NCBI GenBank assembly: GCA_020740775.1
Contig: JAHEWK010000001.1
Coordinates: 186,001-250,000 of the forward strand
DNA: 64,000 nt
Reading direction: 5' to 3'
Origin: Ilyonectria destructans
Taxonomy: Eukaryota > Ascomycota > Sordariomycetes > Hypocreales > Nectriaceae
Positions 51,489-61,635 of the stretch are shown here, piece after piece. How positions within the stretch are numbered: the stretch's first letter is position 1; each line of letters opens with the position of its first letter. Below the pieces are notes generated by a model, which searched no databases, was not told the DNA's origin, and worked only from the letters and a program-made list of their open reading frames with translations. The position numbers were made by a program, and so were the translations under genes.

Positions 51489-52771
51489 ATGGCAAAGATC
51501 TTTCTGTTTGTGCATTTTCTCCCTTGGTCATGCTTATGCTAACCTCGCCTGCAGTACAGGAGCCACTGGCTACATCGGTGGCGATCTACTCCACCTGCTC
51601 GCCAAGTCGTATCCGGAATACCAAGTTAGAGCATTGATCCGAGACACGGCCAAGGGCGAAGCTATTAGCAAGGCATTTAGTCAAGTTGAGGTCGTACATG
51701 GCGGTCTTGATGATGCTGAGATTATTGCTCGCGAAGCAGAGGCCGCTGACGTTGTTGTTAGTAAGTTGACGCAATGGACCTGGAACCCTATGCTACGAAC
51801 TTATCATAACTGACTTTGTATCCTCTTAATCTAGACTTGGCCGCGTTTGCGCATTTACCGAGTGTGAAGGCGACTCATCAAGCTCTCTCCGGCAAGCCAA
51901 GAGGCCAGAAACCCCGCTACTGGATCCAGATATCTGGAGCAAGTGTGTTAGCATCTAGCGAGCTTGTCGATCAATCTCGAATGTCCGGTACAGCTAGTAA
52001 CGACATATACAACGATTTGTTAGGCATTGAGTTAGTCCGAAGCCTAATCAAACAGCACCCAGCTCGCGACGTCGATAACTATATGCTATCAGTCGCAACC
52101 GACACCCCTCATATCAAGACGGCCCTTATCGTGCCCCCCATGATTTATGGTCAAGGAAGCGGGCCGGGTAACCAGAGAAGCGTTCAGATCCCGGAGCTCG
52201 CAAAAGCGATACTCCAGCGCCAAAAGGGCTTGCAGGTCGGTCCCGGTCTGAGCCGATGGGGTAATATTCACATCCAAGACTTAAGCCGAGTTGTGCTTCG
52301 TCTAGTTGAGAAGGCGGTCAAAGGTGACGAGGATGATAATATTTGGGGGTTAAACGGAATTTACCTAACCGCAGCCGGAGAAATGGTGGGTGGTTTGCTT
52401 TTATTAAGGCGTTATAAGCGGAGAGGCTGACCACAACCGTGACGATATAGTCCTTCAAAGAAGTTTCCCGACGCGTCACGGATGCAGCTTACGGTCTCAA
52501 CTTGCTGCGCAATGAAGAAGTTGATCAACTGAGCGGAAAGGAGATGGATGGCCTTATCTTTTATGGAAGCGTCATGTTTGGAACCAATGTCCGCATCGAA
52601 TCGCAGCGGGCAGCGGAATATCTCGGTTGGGCACCGCAGAACGAGGATCTCAAGCACGAAATTCCCCGAGCGGTGGCTCAAGAGGCACGCGCACTCGGCC
52701 TTCTCAAAGGTAAGCACCCTCGTGCCTGGCTCTGAGATGCGAGTATGGATTTTAACATGTATGCAGATTGA
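51489..52771 (+). CDS. NAD(P)-binding epimerase/dehydratase-like (extended SDR) protein
   Basis: Five exons (51489-51505, 51555-51760, 51835-52385, 52451-52709, 52767-52771) give about 345 residues. The tiny first exon (MAKIFL) joins to TGATGYIGGDLLHLL, rebuilding the canonical start K-IF-(L/V)-TGATGYIG; this decides the start at 51489. Downstream blocks are VEVVHGGLDDAEII, PRYWIQISGASVLASSE, TALIVPPMIYGQGSGPGNQRS and WGNIHIQDLS. This is the pattern of fungal nucleoside-diphosphate-sugar-epimerase-like proteins; the catalytic Tyr-x3-Lys is not evident in its usual place. The last intron is uncertain: without splicing, the protein would end 10 residues later at 52735. It is not a close relative of the dead epimerase at 43833. 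Substrate unknown. Confidence 0.85.
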
Positions 52772-53334
52772 AGACGATGTCCAGGAGAATAAGACTAAGG
52801 AGCGCGATATGTAGCTAAACTTGGTATGTATTGCTTAAAGGAGAGAGAAATATGTACCTAGGCCTAGACTTAGTGTGGGAAGAAATTGTTTACCCGTGGT
52901 CTCGACTTCACATTGATCCAATATGACTCGTTGGTGGGTTGAATTGAGTTGATCGCCACCTTGATGAGGGCCATGAGCAAGACTTCCTCAGAGAAGCTCG
53001 TCATGCCCTACGTCTAGTACCACAAGAGGCAAGAACAGCTAGGTGTCTATAAGGATAACATCCGTTTCTTGTCCTAACTAGCTCTAGTGCCGCCACTGCG
53101 CTAGATATTCCTTCATCAAAGTAAGTCCTGTGCCCTGCTGCCGTGCCTGGGGTCGAATCTGGACATCGAGGTCTGGAGAGACACCACGGTCCCATCCTGC
53201 CTCCGCAATAGTACGTCTCATGCTCCTCTAGGGGGCCTACCTAGACGAGCAATACACAAACGAAACATCTAGTAGTGATGAAATAAGTAGTGGTAAAAAC
53301 GGCCTTGATTTCGTTGTGAGTCTATAAATTCTTT
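52772..53334. other. Intergenic, convergent 3' regions
   Basis: No gene seen between the convergent epimerase-like and regulator genes. Confidence 0.4.
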
Positions 53335-54711
53335 TCAATGTTGTACCGATACTTCTAAGCCTCTGCCTGCCGTCCACCGCTCAACTAGTTCGAGCCCCAT
53401 GGTAACAATCAATAAAGCATGTGTGAAGTCATCAAGATCACCTGGCTTTCTATCTCCAAGTACGTCGCCTAGTCTGTGACTACGTATTGGAGCCAGCCCC
53501 ATTCCTTTCTCTTGAGCTGTCTCAAGGATTTTACCCCACACGTATGGCGACGACGCATCCCATAACCCCTTGTCGCCTGTGAAGTTGACACCGCCGGGGC
53601 ATCCTGACCAGCCTTCCTTGAGCGTCGGGTATACCGTTACGAGGAGCACGACTATTAGATACGTGCGACGGATGGACTCAGCAAAGACCCACGCGCCCCA
53701 AACCGACTCGAGATCGCCGTCGGTGCCCAGGGCCAGCTGGTTGGAAGTTACAGGACCCGTCATTCCGTCAGATGTGACACCACCGCGATGGCCCTCGTCG
53801 GGCTGCGAGATGCCCCAGGCTGCCTGGCAATATGTATCTAGGGAAGCGCTCTGAAGCAGTTGGTATGCCCAGGGTAGGAGGACCTCGAGGCCTTGTTCAG
53901 CCTGGGCGCGAGCGTTGATGTCGCCATCAAAGAGGCAAATAGTAGTGTAGATGATGAGGGCTTGGGTACGAGCCAGGTGTTTGGTGGTGTCTAGCATGAC
54001 GGTACCGATGCCATCGACGGGCTCTAGAGGCTGGCTTTGAACGAGGTTGCTTACGCGGTTCTTGACGATGCGTAGGATCATCCTTTCTGTTTTCGGCGTC
54101 TTGGTCTGGTACGCAGTCAGAGTGGTGTAGGCGTCCTGAATGGAAAGGGGGAGATCGGCGGGGTAGAGACGGCGGTGGATGAAGGCACAGTGGCCCTGGG
54201 ACGTCCATTGCCTCAGCCAATCTTGTAGCGTATTGACGAAGCACATGAGGCTATCTTCCCCGAACGTGAGACATTCGCTGCGGGGTGCGTGCGCGAGCTC
54301 CCAGGAAGATGGAGTGAGGAACCAAGGTGTATCGCACTGAGAGTCAAAGGACGGGCCGATGCCGGTCGGATCTGGGCGGGATAGAAAACCACCCGGCGAC
54401 GGTTGGGACGATTCTGAGTGTAACCGGTCATGGGGCGACTCCTGAACGGGTTCCCTGCGCTCTCTCGAGGCTTGCGGGTCCATCTCACTCGCACCGCAGG
54501 TGACTACAGGTACAGCGGACATGGCTCCATCCTCGGCGTAAAGAATGTCGTACAAAGGCGCCATCCGAGGTGCCGGATACCTGCAAGTAAACTTCTTTCT
54601 CATACACCTAGTGCAAGACGGGGTCCGCTTATCGCATTTCCGCTTAGCCCTGGTACAGAACACGCAGGCCAGCCTCTTCTGAACCGGACGTTCCATCATT
54701 TCTCTGAGCAA
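53335..54711 (-). CDS. Zn2Cys6 transcription factor, probable cluster B regulator
   Basis: One intact exon of 458 residues. The zinc cluster begins near residue 15: C-VF-C-TRAKRK-C-DKRTPS-C-TR-C-MRKKFT-C, with spacing in the normal range for the C6 family. The start could also be the Met four codons in (MMERPVQ). The central region contains DWLRQWTSQGHCAFIHRRLY, LTAYQTKTPKTERMI and AESIRRTYLIVVLLVTVYPT, which match in order and spacing the C-terminal fragment of another regulator at 2-1132, showing that the two are paralogues. No classical middle-homology domain is obvious; the group resembles small C6 regulators of secondary-metabolite clusters. It is divergent from the isoflavone-reductase-like gene at 55356 and convergent with the epimerase-like gene. 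Confidence 0.92.
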   Translation of the reverse strand: MLREMMERPVQKRLACVFCTRAKRKCDKRTPSCTRCMRKKFTCRYPAPRMAPLYDILYAEDGAMSAVPVVTCGASEMDPQASRERREPVQESPHDRLHSESSQPSPGGFLSRPDPTGIGPSFDSQCDTPWFLTPSSWELAHAPRSECLTFGEDSLMCFVNTLQDWLRQWTSQGHCAFIHRRLYPADLPLSIQDAYTTLTAYQTKTPKTERMILRIVKNRVSNLVQSQPLEPVDGIGTVMLDTTKHLARTQALIIYTTICLFDGDINARAQAEQGLEVLLPWAYQLLQSASLDTYCQAAWGISQPDEGHRGGVTSDGMTGPVTSNQLALGTDGDLESVWGAWVFAESIRRTYLIVVLLVTVYPTLKEGWSGCPGGVNFTGDKGLWDASSPYVWGKILETAQEKGMGLAPIRSHRLGDVLGDRKPGDLDDFTHALLIVTMGLELVERWTAGRGLEVSVQH

Positions 54712-55355
54712 TCAATCGTAAGGGAGGTGAGGGCAGCAGCGGGGCAGAAGCTCAGAATGTGGTCGACACAAAGTTGGCAATCGGAAACAGGCGACACCCC
54801 GAGCTCGGTATCGATGATAGATTGGTCATCCATCCTGCGGAGGGCGGGAAAAAGCCCGCCGGCCCCGCTTACTTATGCTGGGACTCTGTATTAGTGCAGC
54901 CTCAATTTCTCTAGTGGAATCCGCGGCGGGGATCGTTCCGCAAGGAGCGGTGGACGGGTGGATGGATCATCTTGCAGGCCACCCCATGCCACGTCCGCTA
55001 GTAGCGTGAGAGACGATGCCACGTCCGCCAGTGGCGTGAGAGATGATGGGGCTACTCGCGGCTCAGTTCACATGCATCCGAATCATCTGAGACGGATGTT
55101 CTGTCCTGGTTCATCTCGTCCTGTTCCAATTCCCCCAGCCCGCTCGAGGATGATGCCCTTTGGCGCATTTTTAAACTCTGTTTCGCCATTAGACAGTCCG
55201 CTCTGCGTTGGTAAGTCCGCTCCGCACTTGGAACTGCCCTCCGCATTAGGAACCACGCTCTACCCATCATCTATATAAAATGCAGTCCCAACTTTGCATG
55301 TACTAAAACATCCACGCGTTGTCGTGAACTCAGCAAATACTTCCCCTAGATCAAA
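54712..55355. promoter_or_regulatory. Divergent promoter region of the cluster B regulator and the isoflavone-reductase-like gene
   Basis: A TATA box (TATATAAAA, 55272-55280) lies about 80 bp before the ATG at 55356. Upstream of it is a series TCCGCTCTGCG (55197), TCCGCTCCGCAC (about 55217) and TCCGCATTAGG (about 55240). A 30-bp tandem duplication with CACGTCCGC is at 54986-55045. These GC-rich repeats are good candidates for binding by the adjacent zinc-cluster regulator. Confidence 0.5.
54986..55045. repeat. 30-bp tandem duplication in the regulator promoter
   Basis: Two adjacent units start ATGCCACGTCCGC and end GCGTGAGAGA+G (54986-55015 and 55016-55045), differing at a few positions. The unit contains CCGC...GCG in inverted arrangement. 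Confidence 0.85.
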
Positions 55356-56377
55356 ATGCCCAAGATCGCAATCGCTGGGGGTTCGGCCGGAATCGGTCGG
55401 AGCATTGCAGATGTGCTCGAGTCAGCAAAGACCCATGAATACATCATTTTAACAAGACGTTCATCAGGCTCGGAAACGCGGGTAGTCGATTACGAAGACA
55501 TTGACGCCCTCGCGACGCTTCTCGAACACGAACAAGTCGATACGGTCATATCCACACTCGCCATCAACGATGATCAGGGTGGCCAAGCGCAAATGAACCT
55601 CATCGAGGCGGCAAATAGATCGGCATGCACCAGGCGCTTCCTACCGAGCGAGTTCGGCATGGTCTATACTCGGGAGTAAGTACTCTGCTATTGAAGTAGC
55701 TATCTTGCAACTTATCGCTCTCTCAAATCAACCTTTCTCTCCTTCTCTACTTGTCTTGGAGCTAACAAGCCACCAGTAATATTGGCCATGTGCCATCCTA
55801 CCGATGGAAATTGCAAGCTGTGGAGGCGCTGGAACAAACAACTTTGGAATTTTCACTAATCTCGATTGGTATGTTGCTCGACTATTGGTCGAGTCCACGC
55901 ATCCCAACCCGCCTTACCAACGTCCCGAACATGTGGCTGGATGCGGAGAATAATGTTGCTGTTGTTCCTGGTGATGGAGATGCACCAGTCGTTTTAACAC
56001 ACTCATCAGACGCTGCACGATTTGCAGTTGCTCTTCTTGATGTTCCGCGCTGGAAGAGGAGGTATTTTATCGTAGGAAATCGCACTACGCTCAATGACGC
56101 AGTTCGATTGGCTGAAGAGGTTAAACAAGTCAGGTTCGACGTCCACTATGAATCGTTAGAATCTCTTCAAAACGGCGAGGTCCATCTCACGCCTCGGATG
56201 GAGTGTCAATTACCACCAGATGAGGGTGTACGATCGGGCTTCAAGGCTATAATAGCAGCGTTCGGACTCGGCCTAGCAAGAGGAGATCTGGATTTGGACC
56301 CGAATGAAAGCTCAACGCTTGAATTCCAGAGTCCCAAGCCACTCAGTCTCCGGGAAGTTTTCGAGGCATGGAAGTGA
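55356..56377 (+). CDS. Isoflavone-reductase-like NAD(P)-dependent oxidoreductase
   Basis: Two exons, 55356-55675 and 55777-56377, join across a 101-bp intron to 306 residues. The Rossmann motif IAIAGGSAGIGRSIADVL is at the N-terminus; DTVISTLAI, then RRFLPSEFGMVYTR (the PSEFG block), and after the intron HVPSYRWKLQAVEAL (with the family Lys) follow. It belongs to the NmrA/isoflavone-reductase-like group and is related at family level to the gene at 6766-7842. It is intact and cytosolic. It could reduce an enone or ether bond; substrate unknown. It has a TATA box and the TCCGC series upstream and is probably regulated with the divergent C6 regulator. Confidence 0.9.
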
Positions 56378-56399
56378 TGGTCTTTTTGGGGGTTTGCTG

Positions 56400-57110
56400 T
56401 TTTTTCTATAGTCTCTTCTTAGAGGCCCTAGCAAAATAGAAAAGAATACTGATCTGTTGGCAGGCGAATCACTTGCGCAAATGGGCCACATAAGCTGAAA
56501 CTGAAACGTCGTCTTCCCGTTTTCGGTGATGCGTTTCACTGAAACATTCTTGAGCGGTCATTCCTGAAATCGAGCAAGAAACGCACTTGCCTAGGAGGAA
56601 ACAGAACTTGCCTGCGATGGGGTTGAACTCAACACCTCGCATGCTGATGTGTCACGCTTCCTCATGGAGTGTGCGGCAGCTCTTGTGGATCGCCTCTCTC
56701 GGCACGAGCTCCGAACACTGGTGGGGATTCTGCGAACGGAGCTATGAGGAGATCGAGATACCTTGCGACGCTTGCGACCATACTGTTCATCGTTGAAATC
56801 GTCTCCAGAGCCCTGTTCCTGACCTTTTGGTGAAAGACAATAGTCCTCGTAACGCACGCATTCTGGAACGTCGAGGCCATCCTCACTGCCAGGGCCTTCA
56901 GCATCGCCGTCACTATCCTTATCTTGCACCGTTTCATGAGCATGTGAGGATCTGCGACGAGAACAAGTCCTGGAACTCAAAAGGGACCAGCTCAAGGACC
57001 TCCCGCCGCGCAAGCGCCTCGTTGCACTCTGGGAAGACATCAACTCCTTTCGCTTGGTTGTCCTCTTGCTGCAATACCCAAACAATATGCTCGTGGCCGG
57101 CGGTAGCGGA
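56400..57110 (-). pseudogene. Degenerate member of a dispersed repeat-family gene
   Basis: The minus-strand frame 56591-57136 is low in complexity and rich in Ser, Arg and acidic residues, with an EDYCLSPKGQEQGSGDDFNDEQ stretch followed by YGRKRRKVSRSPHSSVRR. A separate downstream frame has KRITENGKTTFQFQLMW (56490-56540). In my recollection this combination marks a repeated, probably mobile-element-associated gene family in Eurotiales. Stops and frame changes separate the blocks and no catalytic domain is seen. Family assignment is tentative. Confidence 0.35.
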
Positions 57111-57675
57111 ACCCTAATCTGGGGCATGTACCGCAAGCTTACACCTATCCTTTACATGCTCAATCCTCGCCTCTCGCTTATATCACCCGCACAATAGAGG
57201 CTATTCTACCTTACGCCTGGAATGGGATACATAGCGGGAACTGTTTTCCGCCCTGGAGGGGGGGGAAGATGGGCTGATCTGACGGTGCACCGCCGAATCG
57301 TAAGCCGTAACGACACCCGTATTCCCGAGAACCGGTTGCGGTCGTGTTGACTAGTTCTAGGCGCAATGCTACCGGCGTGCACACTGGTATATGGTTGGGC
57401 AGTCGAGCTTCGCGTTGAGGCGACCAATGCGCCTAAAGTATCCATGCTCCTTGGGGGTTTAGCGCAGCTATTCTGCTTCCCAAGTTTCACAATACATTGC
57501 CTCGATGTTTCTAATGGTAGATGGATTTATTTATGGAATATAGGGCATCTCTTGGATGAATAAACATCAACAGAAGACCTTGCAGTGTTAATGATTTTAT
57601 AGATATTATTCTTGAATATCCTCTTAACGACGCGCTTAATAAAGACTAATGCTCAAGCAGGTCGCAAGGCTTGAA
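57111..57675. other. Intergenic, no gene seen
   Basis: Short frames at 57206-57563 have no motif. Confidence 0.35.
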
Positions 57676-59247
57676 TTAACTACCCATTTCCAGTCGCTCT
57701 AGTGATACGTCACTCACACTATGGGTTGCTCCGCTGGTGCTTACTGCCACTCCTGTGCCAAACTTGTCAGATGTCACCAGCCTCGCCTCATCTGCTTCGA
57801 GGTACTGGACGTCGAACGTCCTCTGTAACTCGATCCTCCCGCCCATTTGCCTCAAAATAGTCTCTCTCCGAGACGGAAGCTCTTGGAGAGCATGACCCCG
57901 ATATTGTTCTCCATAGGTATGAGGCTGTCTTGAGCCAGATGACGAACTTCCAAGGATCGGGAACACATGAATAAGTAAAATGCGTATGGCTGGCAAAGAT
58001 GTGCAAATGCAGCCGACGTGGATCTCGATGTTAGACCAGATGATGATATCAAACTGATCATAGGTCGGATTCTGAGAGAAGCCAAAAGTTATCAGACTTT
58101 GCAAGCGAAGGATACTCACGATAGTGATACTAAAGATGTTAATAGTTGGGCGAGAAATCCTGACTCCAAAGGCACCTACAAGGTCCCAACGACAAACATA
58201 GCTCCAATGCTGATCTTCTTTTTCCAATGCATGTTTAGGCCTCGCAAGCACCATAACGGAATTGCCAGCATCCATATATCCAAGGCAATACTGATAGATG
58301 CATTCGCCCAGGTGTACGCATTCTCATTCAGGCTAAAAATATTAGCGCTCGAAAGTAGGACGTAAGGAAACCTAGAATACCATGTTCCGTTATGCTCCCC
58401 GTCCCATTTCGTCCAAATAAGGCTAATTGGAGTGCAGTTAAATGCCTGTATCAAGGTGAATGCAAGGCCGTAGATTGCATTGAAGATGATAGTTCCCCAG
58501 AGGAGCTTATGCGCGAGTCCAACAAAGATCCGAAGGTAGAAGAACAATAGCACCATCTTCAGCATAGAGACCAGGGGAAAATAAAGGAGGCCCATAATGT
58601 AGAAGTAGAATCCGGCCTTGGTGATATCGTCAAAATCGATTGTCCAGATATCCTTTCCGAATCCGTGCTTGAATGGGCCCTGGATGGTTATGACGACAGT
58701 TGGAATTATGAAACAGAAGAATGAGATATAGGTAAAGAGGTCATCAAGGCCAAAGTCCGAGTGCATAAAAAAGACCTTGGATACGAAGCGCAAAAGAACC
58801 GAGATGCTCGACAACACGGCTAGGATGATGGTAGCATCGATTATTGTGCTCGCCCGATCGCGGATAGGGATATCGCAATAGGTGTTGGTCGAGTTGTGGT
58901 TTGCTGCTCAATCAGCATCAAGTTCATTGTCGAGCAGATGAATGCATATTACTCAAAGATTCTTTGACTGAACAACTCTTGGAGACGCACATCGATGCTA
59001 TCGGCAAGACCTCATCATTGGTACATAGGCACTTGGTGTCGTCGAAGCCGCAGTCGGACCTGGAGATGGCATCGCTAAGGCAGGATTTCTGCTTAGCAAT
59101 TTAGCAGGAGCGTGGCGTCGCGACTGGAACTCGGGGAAGGCGTACCGCGCACTGGGGCAATCCAGATAGCAGCTCTTCTGTCGAAATATCTGCCGCCGTT
59201 GCCGACCACGGCAGCAACACCGCCAACAGAGGCGCAATCCACATCAT
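57676..59247 (-). CDS. CFEM-domain rhodopsin-like (Pth11-type) G-protein-coupled receptor
   Basis: Four exons, 59146-59247, 58953-59088, 58180-58903 and 57676-58129, give 471 residues. In order: signal peptide (WIAPLLAVLLPWSATAA); a CFEM domain with eight cysteines (LPQCA-KSC, DCGFDDTKCLC, MCVSKSC, and a final YC); then seven hydrophobic helices with landmarks SSISVLLRFVSKVF, HGFGKDIW, LYFPLVSMLKMVLLFFYLRIF, NCTPISLIWTKWDGEHNG, ANASISIALDIWMLAIPLW, LRLQSLITFGFSQNPTYD and NIEIHVGCICTSLPAIRILL. A Ser/acidic cytoplasmic tail ends in SLERLEMGS. This is the architecture of fungal Pth11-like receptors, which sense surfaces or nutrients. All introns (50-57 bp) keep frame, so it looks functional. The second methionine (59244) could also be the start. 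Confidence 0.92.
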
Positions 59248-59884
59248 GGCATTACAGTCGGAGGTTCGAGGTGGCAATGACGGACCCAAAGTCCACGTTT
59301 CCCGTTGTTGAAGGGGCCTTGGGGCGTTTAAACCCCTCCACAGGCTGCAGGGGCAGCACATGCGAACTAGTGTACCAGCGCCACGGTAAGAACTAGTGCA
59401 AGAAGCTTTGGCTATTTCCAGACGATGGCCTTGAAGGAGTCACTCAACCAGCGCTAGCGAGAAGTTGATGGGGTTCGCCTATTTTCCCAGACGACGATCC
59501 TGGGACCACGAGTCATGCAAAGCCCACCTCGGAATATCCCGCAATACTTTGTGTGAATTTTTATGCTGCTTAGGTAAAATACAGCAAGCTAAAGCTATGC
59601 GTGGCTGATGTTAGTTTGGTGCTTTCACAGACCTACTGAATGTGGATGAAAGGGGGGGTTTTGGAATTGGACGGGCTTATGACGAGCCCAGTTTGGCTCC
59701 GCCGGGACACCAGCACGCTAATACACCGTCATATTACTATCAAGATTCTTGTCGTCAGCGAGACAGAAAGACATAGCTATGAGCTTCTGCTGACTGGCAG
59801 CTTAAAGAGAGAAGATATGGATAAGGTCCCGGTTGGGCAACACAAAGTCAAAGACAAGACGCTCTACAAATAATAGCATCATTG
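59248..59884. other. Intergenic, no gene seen
   Basis: A plus-strand frame at 59640-59873 has no recognisable motif. A short imperfect duplication (CCAGACGATG/CCAGACGACG) is at 59419 and 59490. Confidence 0.35.
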
Positions 59885-60435
59885 AATTTTGACAGTTTTT
59901 TCAACATTATAGACGGCAACCTCGTCGGCTCAGAGACGACGCGATAAAGCATAAACCCAGCGACGCTTGAAGTCCCCGTTCCCGTCAGCATTCCCAACGA
60001 TGTAGATGCTGCAGTAGCTGCCGCGAGGCAAGCCGCGCCGGGATGGGCAGACACACCGCTCGCTGAGCGCCAGCCGGCCGTCTCCAAGTTTGTCGACACG
60101 CTGGCCAAGAATACTGACAGCTTTATCAAAATGTTGGTCTTGGGGCAAGACAAGCCGGTAGGTGGTAGAAGGCTCCTGATAGCGATATTCTGTGCTCCTT
60201 CTAACGTGGATCAAGCTGGCTGTTGCCAAAATTGAGGTTGATCAGACTGTTTTGGTTCTCAGGGGCGTTGTAAAGCTGCCATGCCCAGATCAAATAGTGG
60301 ATGACACTCGTAGACGCTGTATTGTCACCCGATATGTGCTAATAGGTTAGTACTGCTTCGATGACAAGAAAGAACCGGAAACTATACACAACATCTCTAG
60401 TTGTTGCCGTTGGAATCGTTCCGTGGAACTGTAAG
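59885..60435 (+). pseudogene. Aldehyde dehydrogenase N-terminal relic
   Basis: The plus strand encodes NIIDGNLVGSETTR, a TAA stop, then SINPATLEVPVPVSIPNDVDAAV, AAARQAAPGWADTPLAERQ and FVDTLAKNTDSFIKMLVLGQDKP. Further on, with a frame change or intron, come CIVTRYVLIG and VVAVGIVPWN. This is the N-terminal order of the aldehyde dehydrogenase family (the last is the (V/A)-x-I-x-PWN substrate/cofactor motif). The sequence stops there. Its probable C-terminal counterpart lies inverted at 61090-61345. Confidence 0.75.
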
Positions 60436-60639
60436 CACTGTCATTGCACCCAAGTGCTCACATGACTAGGGCGCTCGCTTGCTATTTGACCGTTGAATTG
60501 ATACCTCCCTGCACATACGGGAACTGGGTCTACGGCTCGTTAGCACACTCAGGTCCATTGGCTGCCTTCTTCTGCCTGATAGTGAGATCCTATCCAAAAC
60601 GTGGGTCTGTAAACTACCTCGTCAGTCCTCACATTGTCT

Positions 60640-60900
60640 ACCCTCATATGCTTTCTAGGGATCGAACGTTAAGAATGATGGGTATTCCGTGAAGTCTTGA
60701 CTTGGAGTGTCCTTGTCCTCTCTCTTCGACCATGGTCTTGGCCTCCTGGATGACGGAAATGAGCGGCGCGGTGGAGATGATGGCATTCAGTCTCCTCTTA
60801 TGGTGGTTGTGACGCTCGATTTGCCTCAGATAGCCATCGACAGGCTCCACGTTTGTCGTTTCTCCTGCTTCCAGGAGACGACTCACATCGTTGGAGGTCT
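60640..60900 (-). pseudogene. Amidase-signature family N-terminal relic
   Basis: The minus-strand frame reads LLEAGETTNVEPVDGYLRQIERHN followed by NAIISTAPLISVIQEA and GHSKSRLHGIPIIL. This is the usual beginning of fungal amidase-signature enzymes, up to where the catalytic lysine (IPIxLKD) should stand. At that point homology stops (NVRSLES), so the Ser-Ser-Lys triad is absent. Confidence 0.65.
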
Positions 60901-61089
60901 TAATTACTCACTGCCTCGATGAGCTCTCGTTGCTCAAGACATACGAGTCATGAAGAGAAGTAACTTGCAGTATATTTATCGCTAGCTAATGAAAAGAATC
61001 AAGTTAGATATGAATTGTCATGTAAGCGAGGCTGACAGCTCAACATCTCTACAACACACTTTATCGTCAAATGTCTTTTGTGTAAAAGA

Positions 61090-61345
61090 TGGTTTACACA
61101 TTGTAATACGACTTCAGCCCCTCGATTCCAAGCTCAGACCCCAGTCCGCTAAATTTGTGCCCGCCGAACGCGACATCTGGACACGGTTCAAGGTGCGAAT
61201 TGATCTGTACCGTCCCGGCCTGTAGCTTCCTCGCCAGTCGGTCTGCCTGTGCCGTGTCTCGCGTCCACACGGAAGTTCCGAGTCCTATATCAGTGTCGTT
61301 GGCCCTTTCAATGACGTCCTCTTCGGTGTTCCACTTTAGGGTTCA
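61090..61345 (-). pseudogene. Aldehyde dehydrogenase C-terminal relic
   Basis: The minus strand encodes WNTEEDVIERANDTDIGLGTSVWTRD, then ARKLQAGTVQINSHLEPCPDVAFGGHKFSGLGSELG. These are the C-terminal aldehyde dehydrogenase blocks (A-N-d-t-x-(Y/I)-GLg and GG-x-K-x-SG-x-G). It is in opposite orientation to the N-terminal relic at 59885-60435, with the amidase relic between. The catalytic Glu/Cys region is missing from both. Confidence 0.75.
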
Positions 61346-61635
61346 GCAACCTGGATCGGGTGGCTGTTAGAGCTGCTGGAACTGTTGGAGAAGACTCGAA
61401 CCTTCATCCTTGACTAACTTGATGTAAGACCACTCAGGTAGGAAATGATGAAGAGAGCAGAAGAACAGATGGAAATCATTATGGATAATTAATGTATTAT
61501 GATGAATAATACTTGAGAACTTGACCAAAAGGTGAAATCTAGAAAGAAAGAGCCAAGTGATTCTAACTGCAAGGTTGAACTGCAATTTAGAGGATGTCTA
61601 GGAAGTTAGGGGTATGCAGCCGTCATCACAACAAC

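Noticed and set aside
13061..56377. A complete secondary-metabolite cluster with a core synthase
   Set aside because: I looked for KS, AT, A, C, terpene cyclase and prenyltransferase motifs in all frames and found none. Only tailoring-type enzymes are present, so calling a full biosynthetic cluster is not justified.
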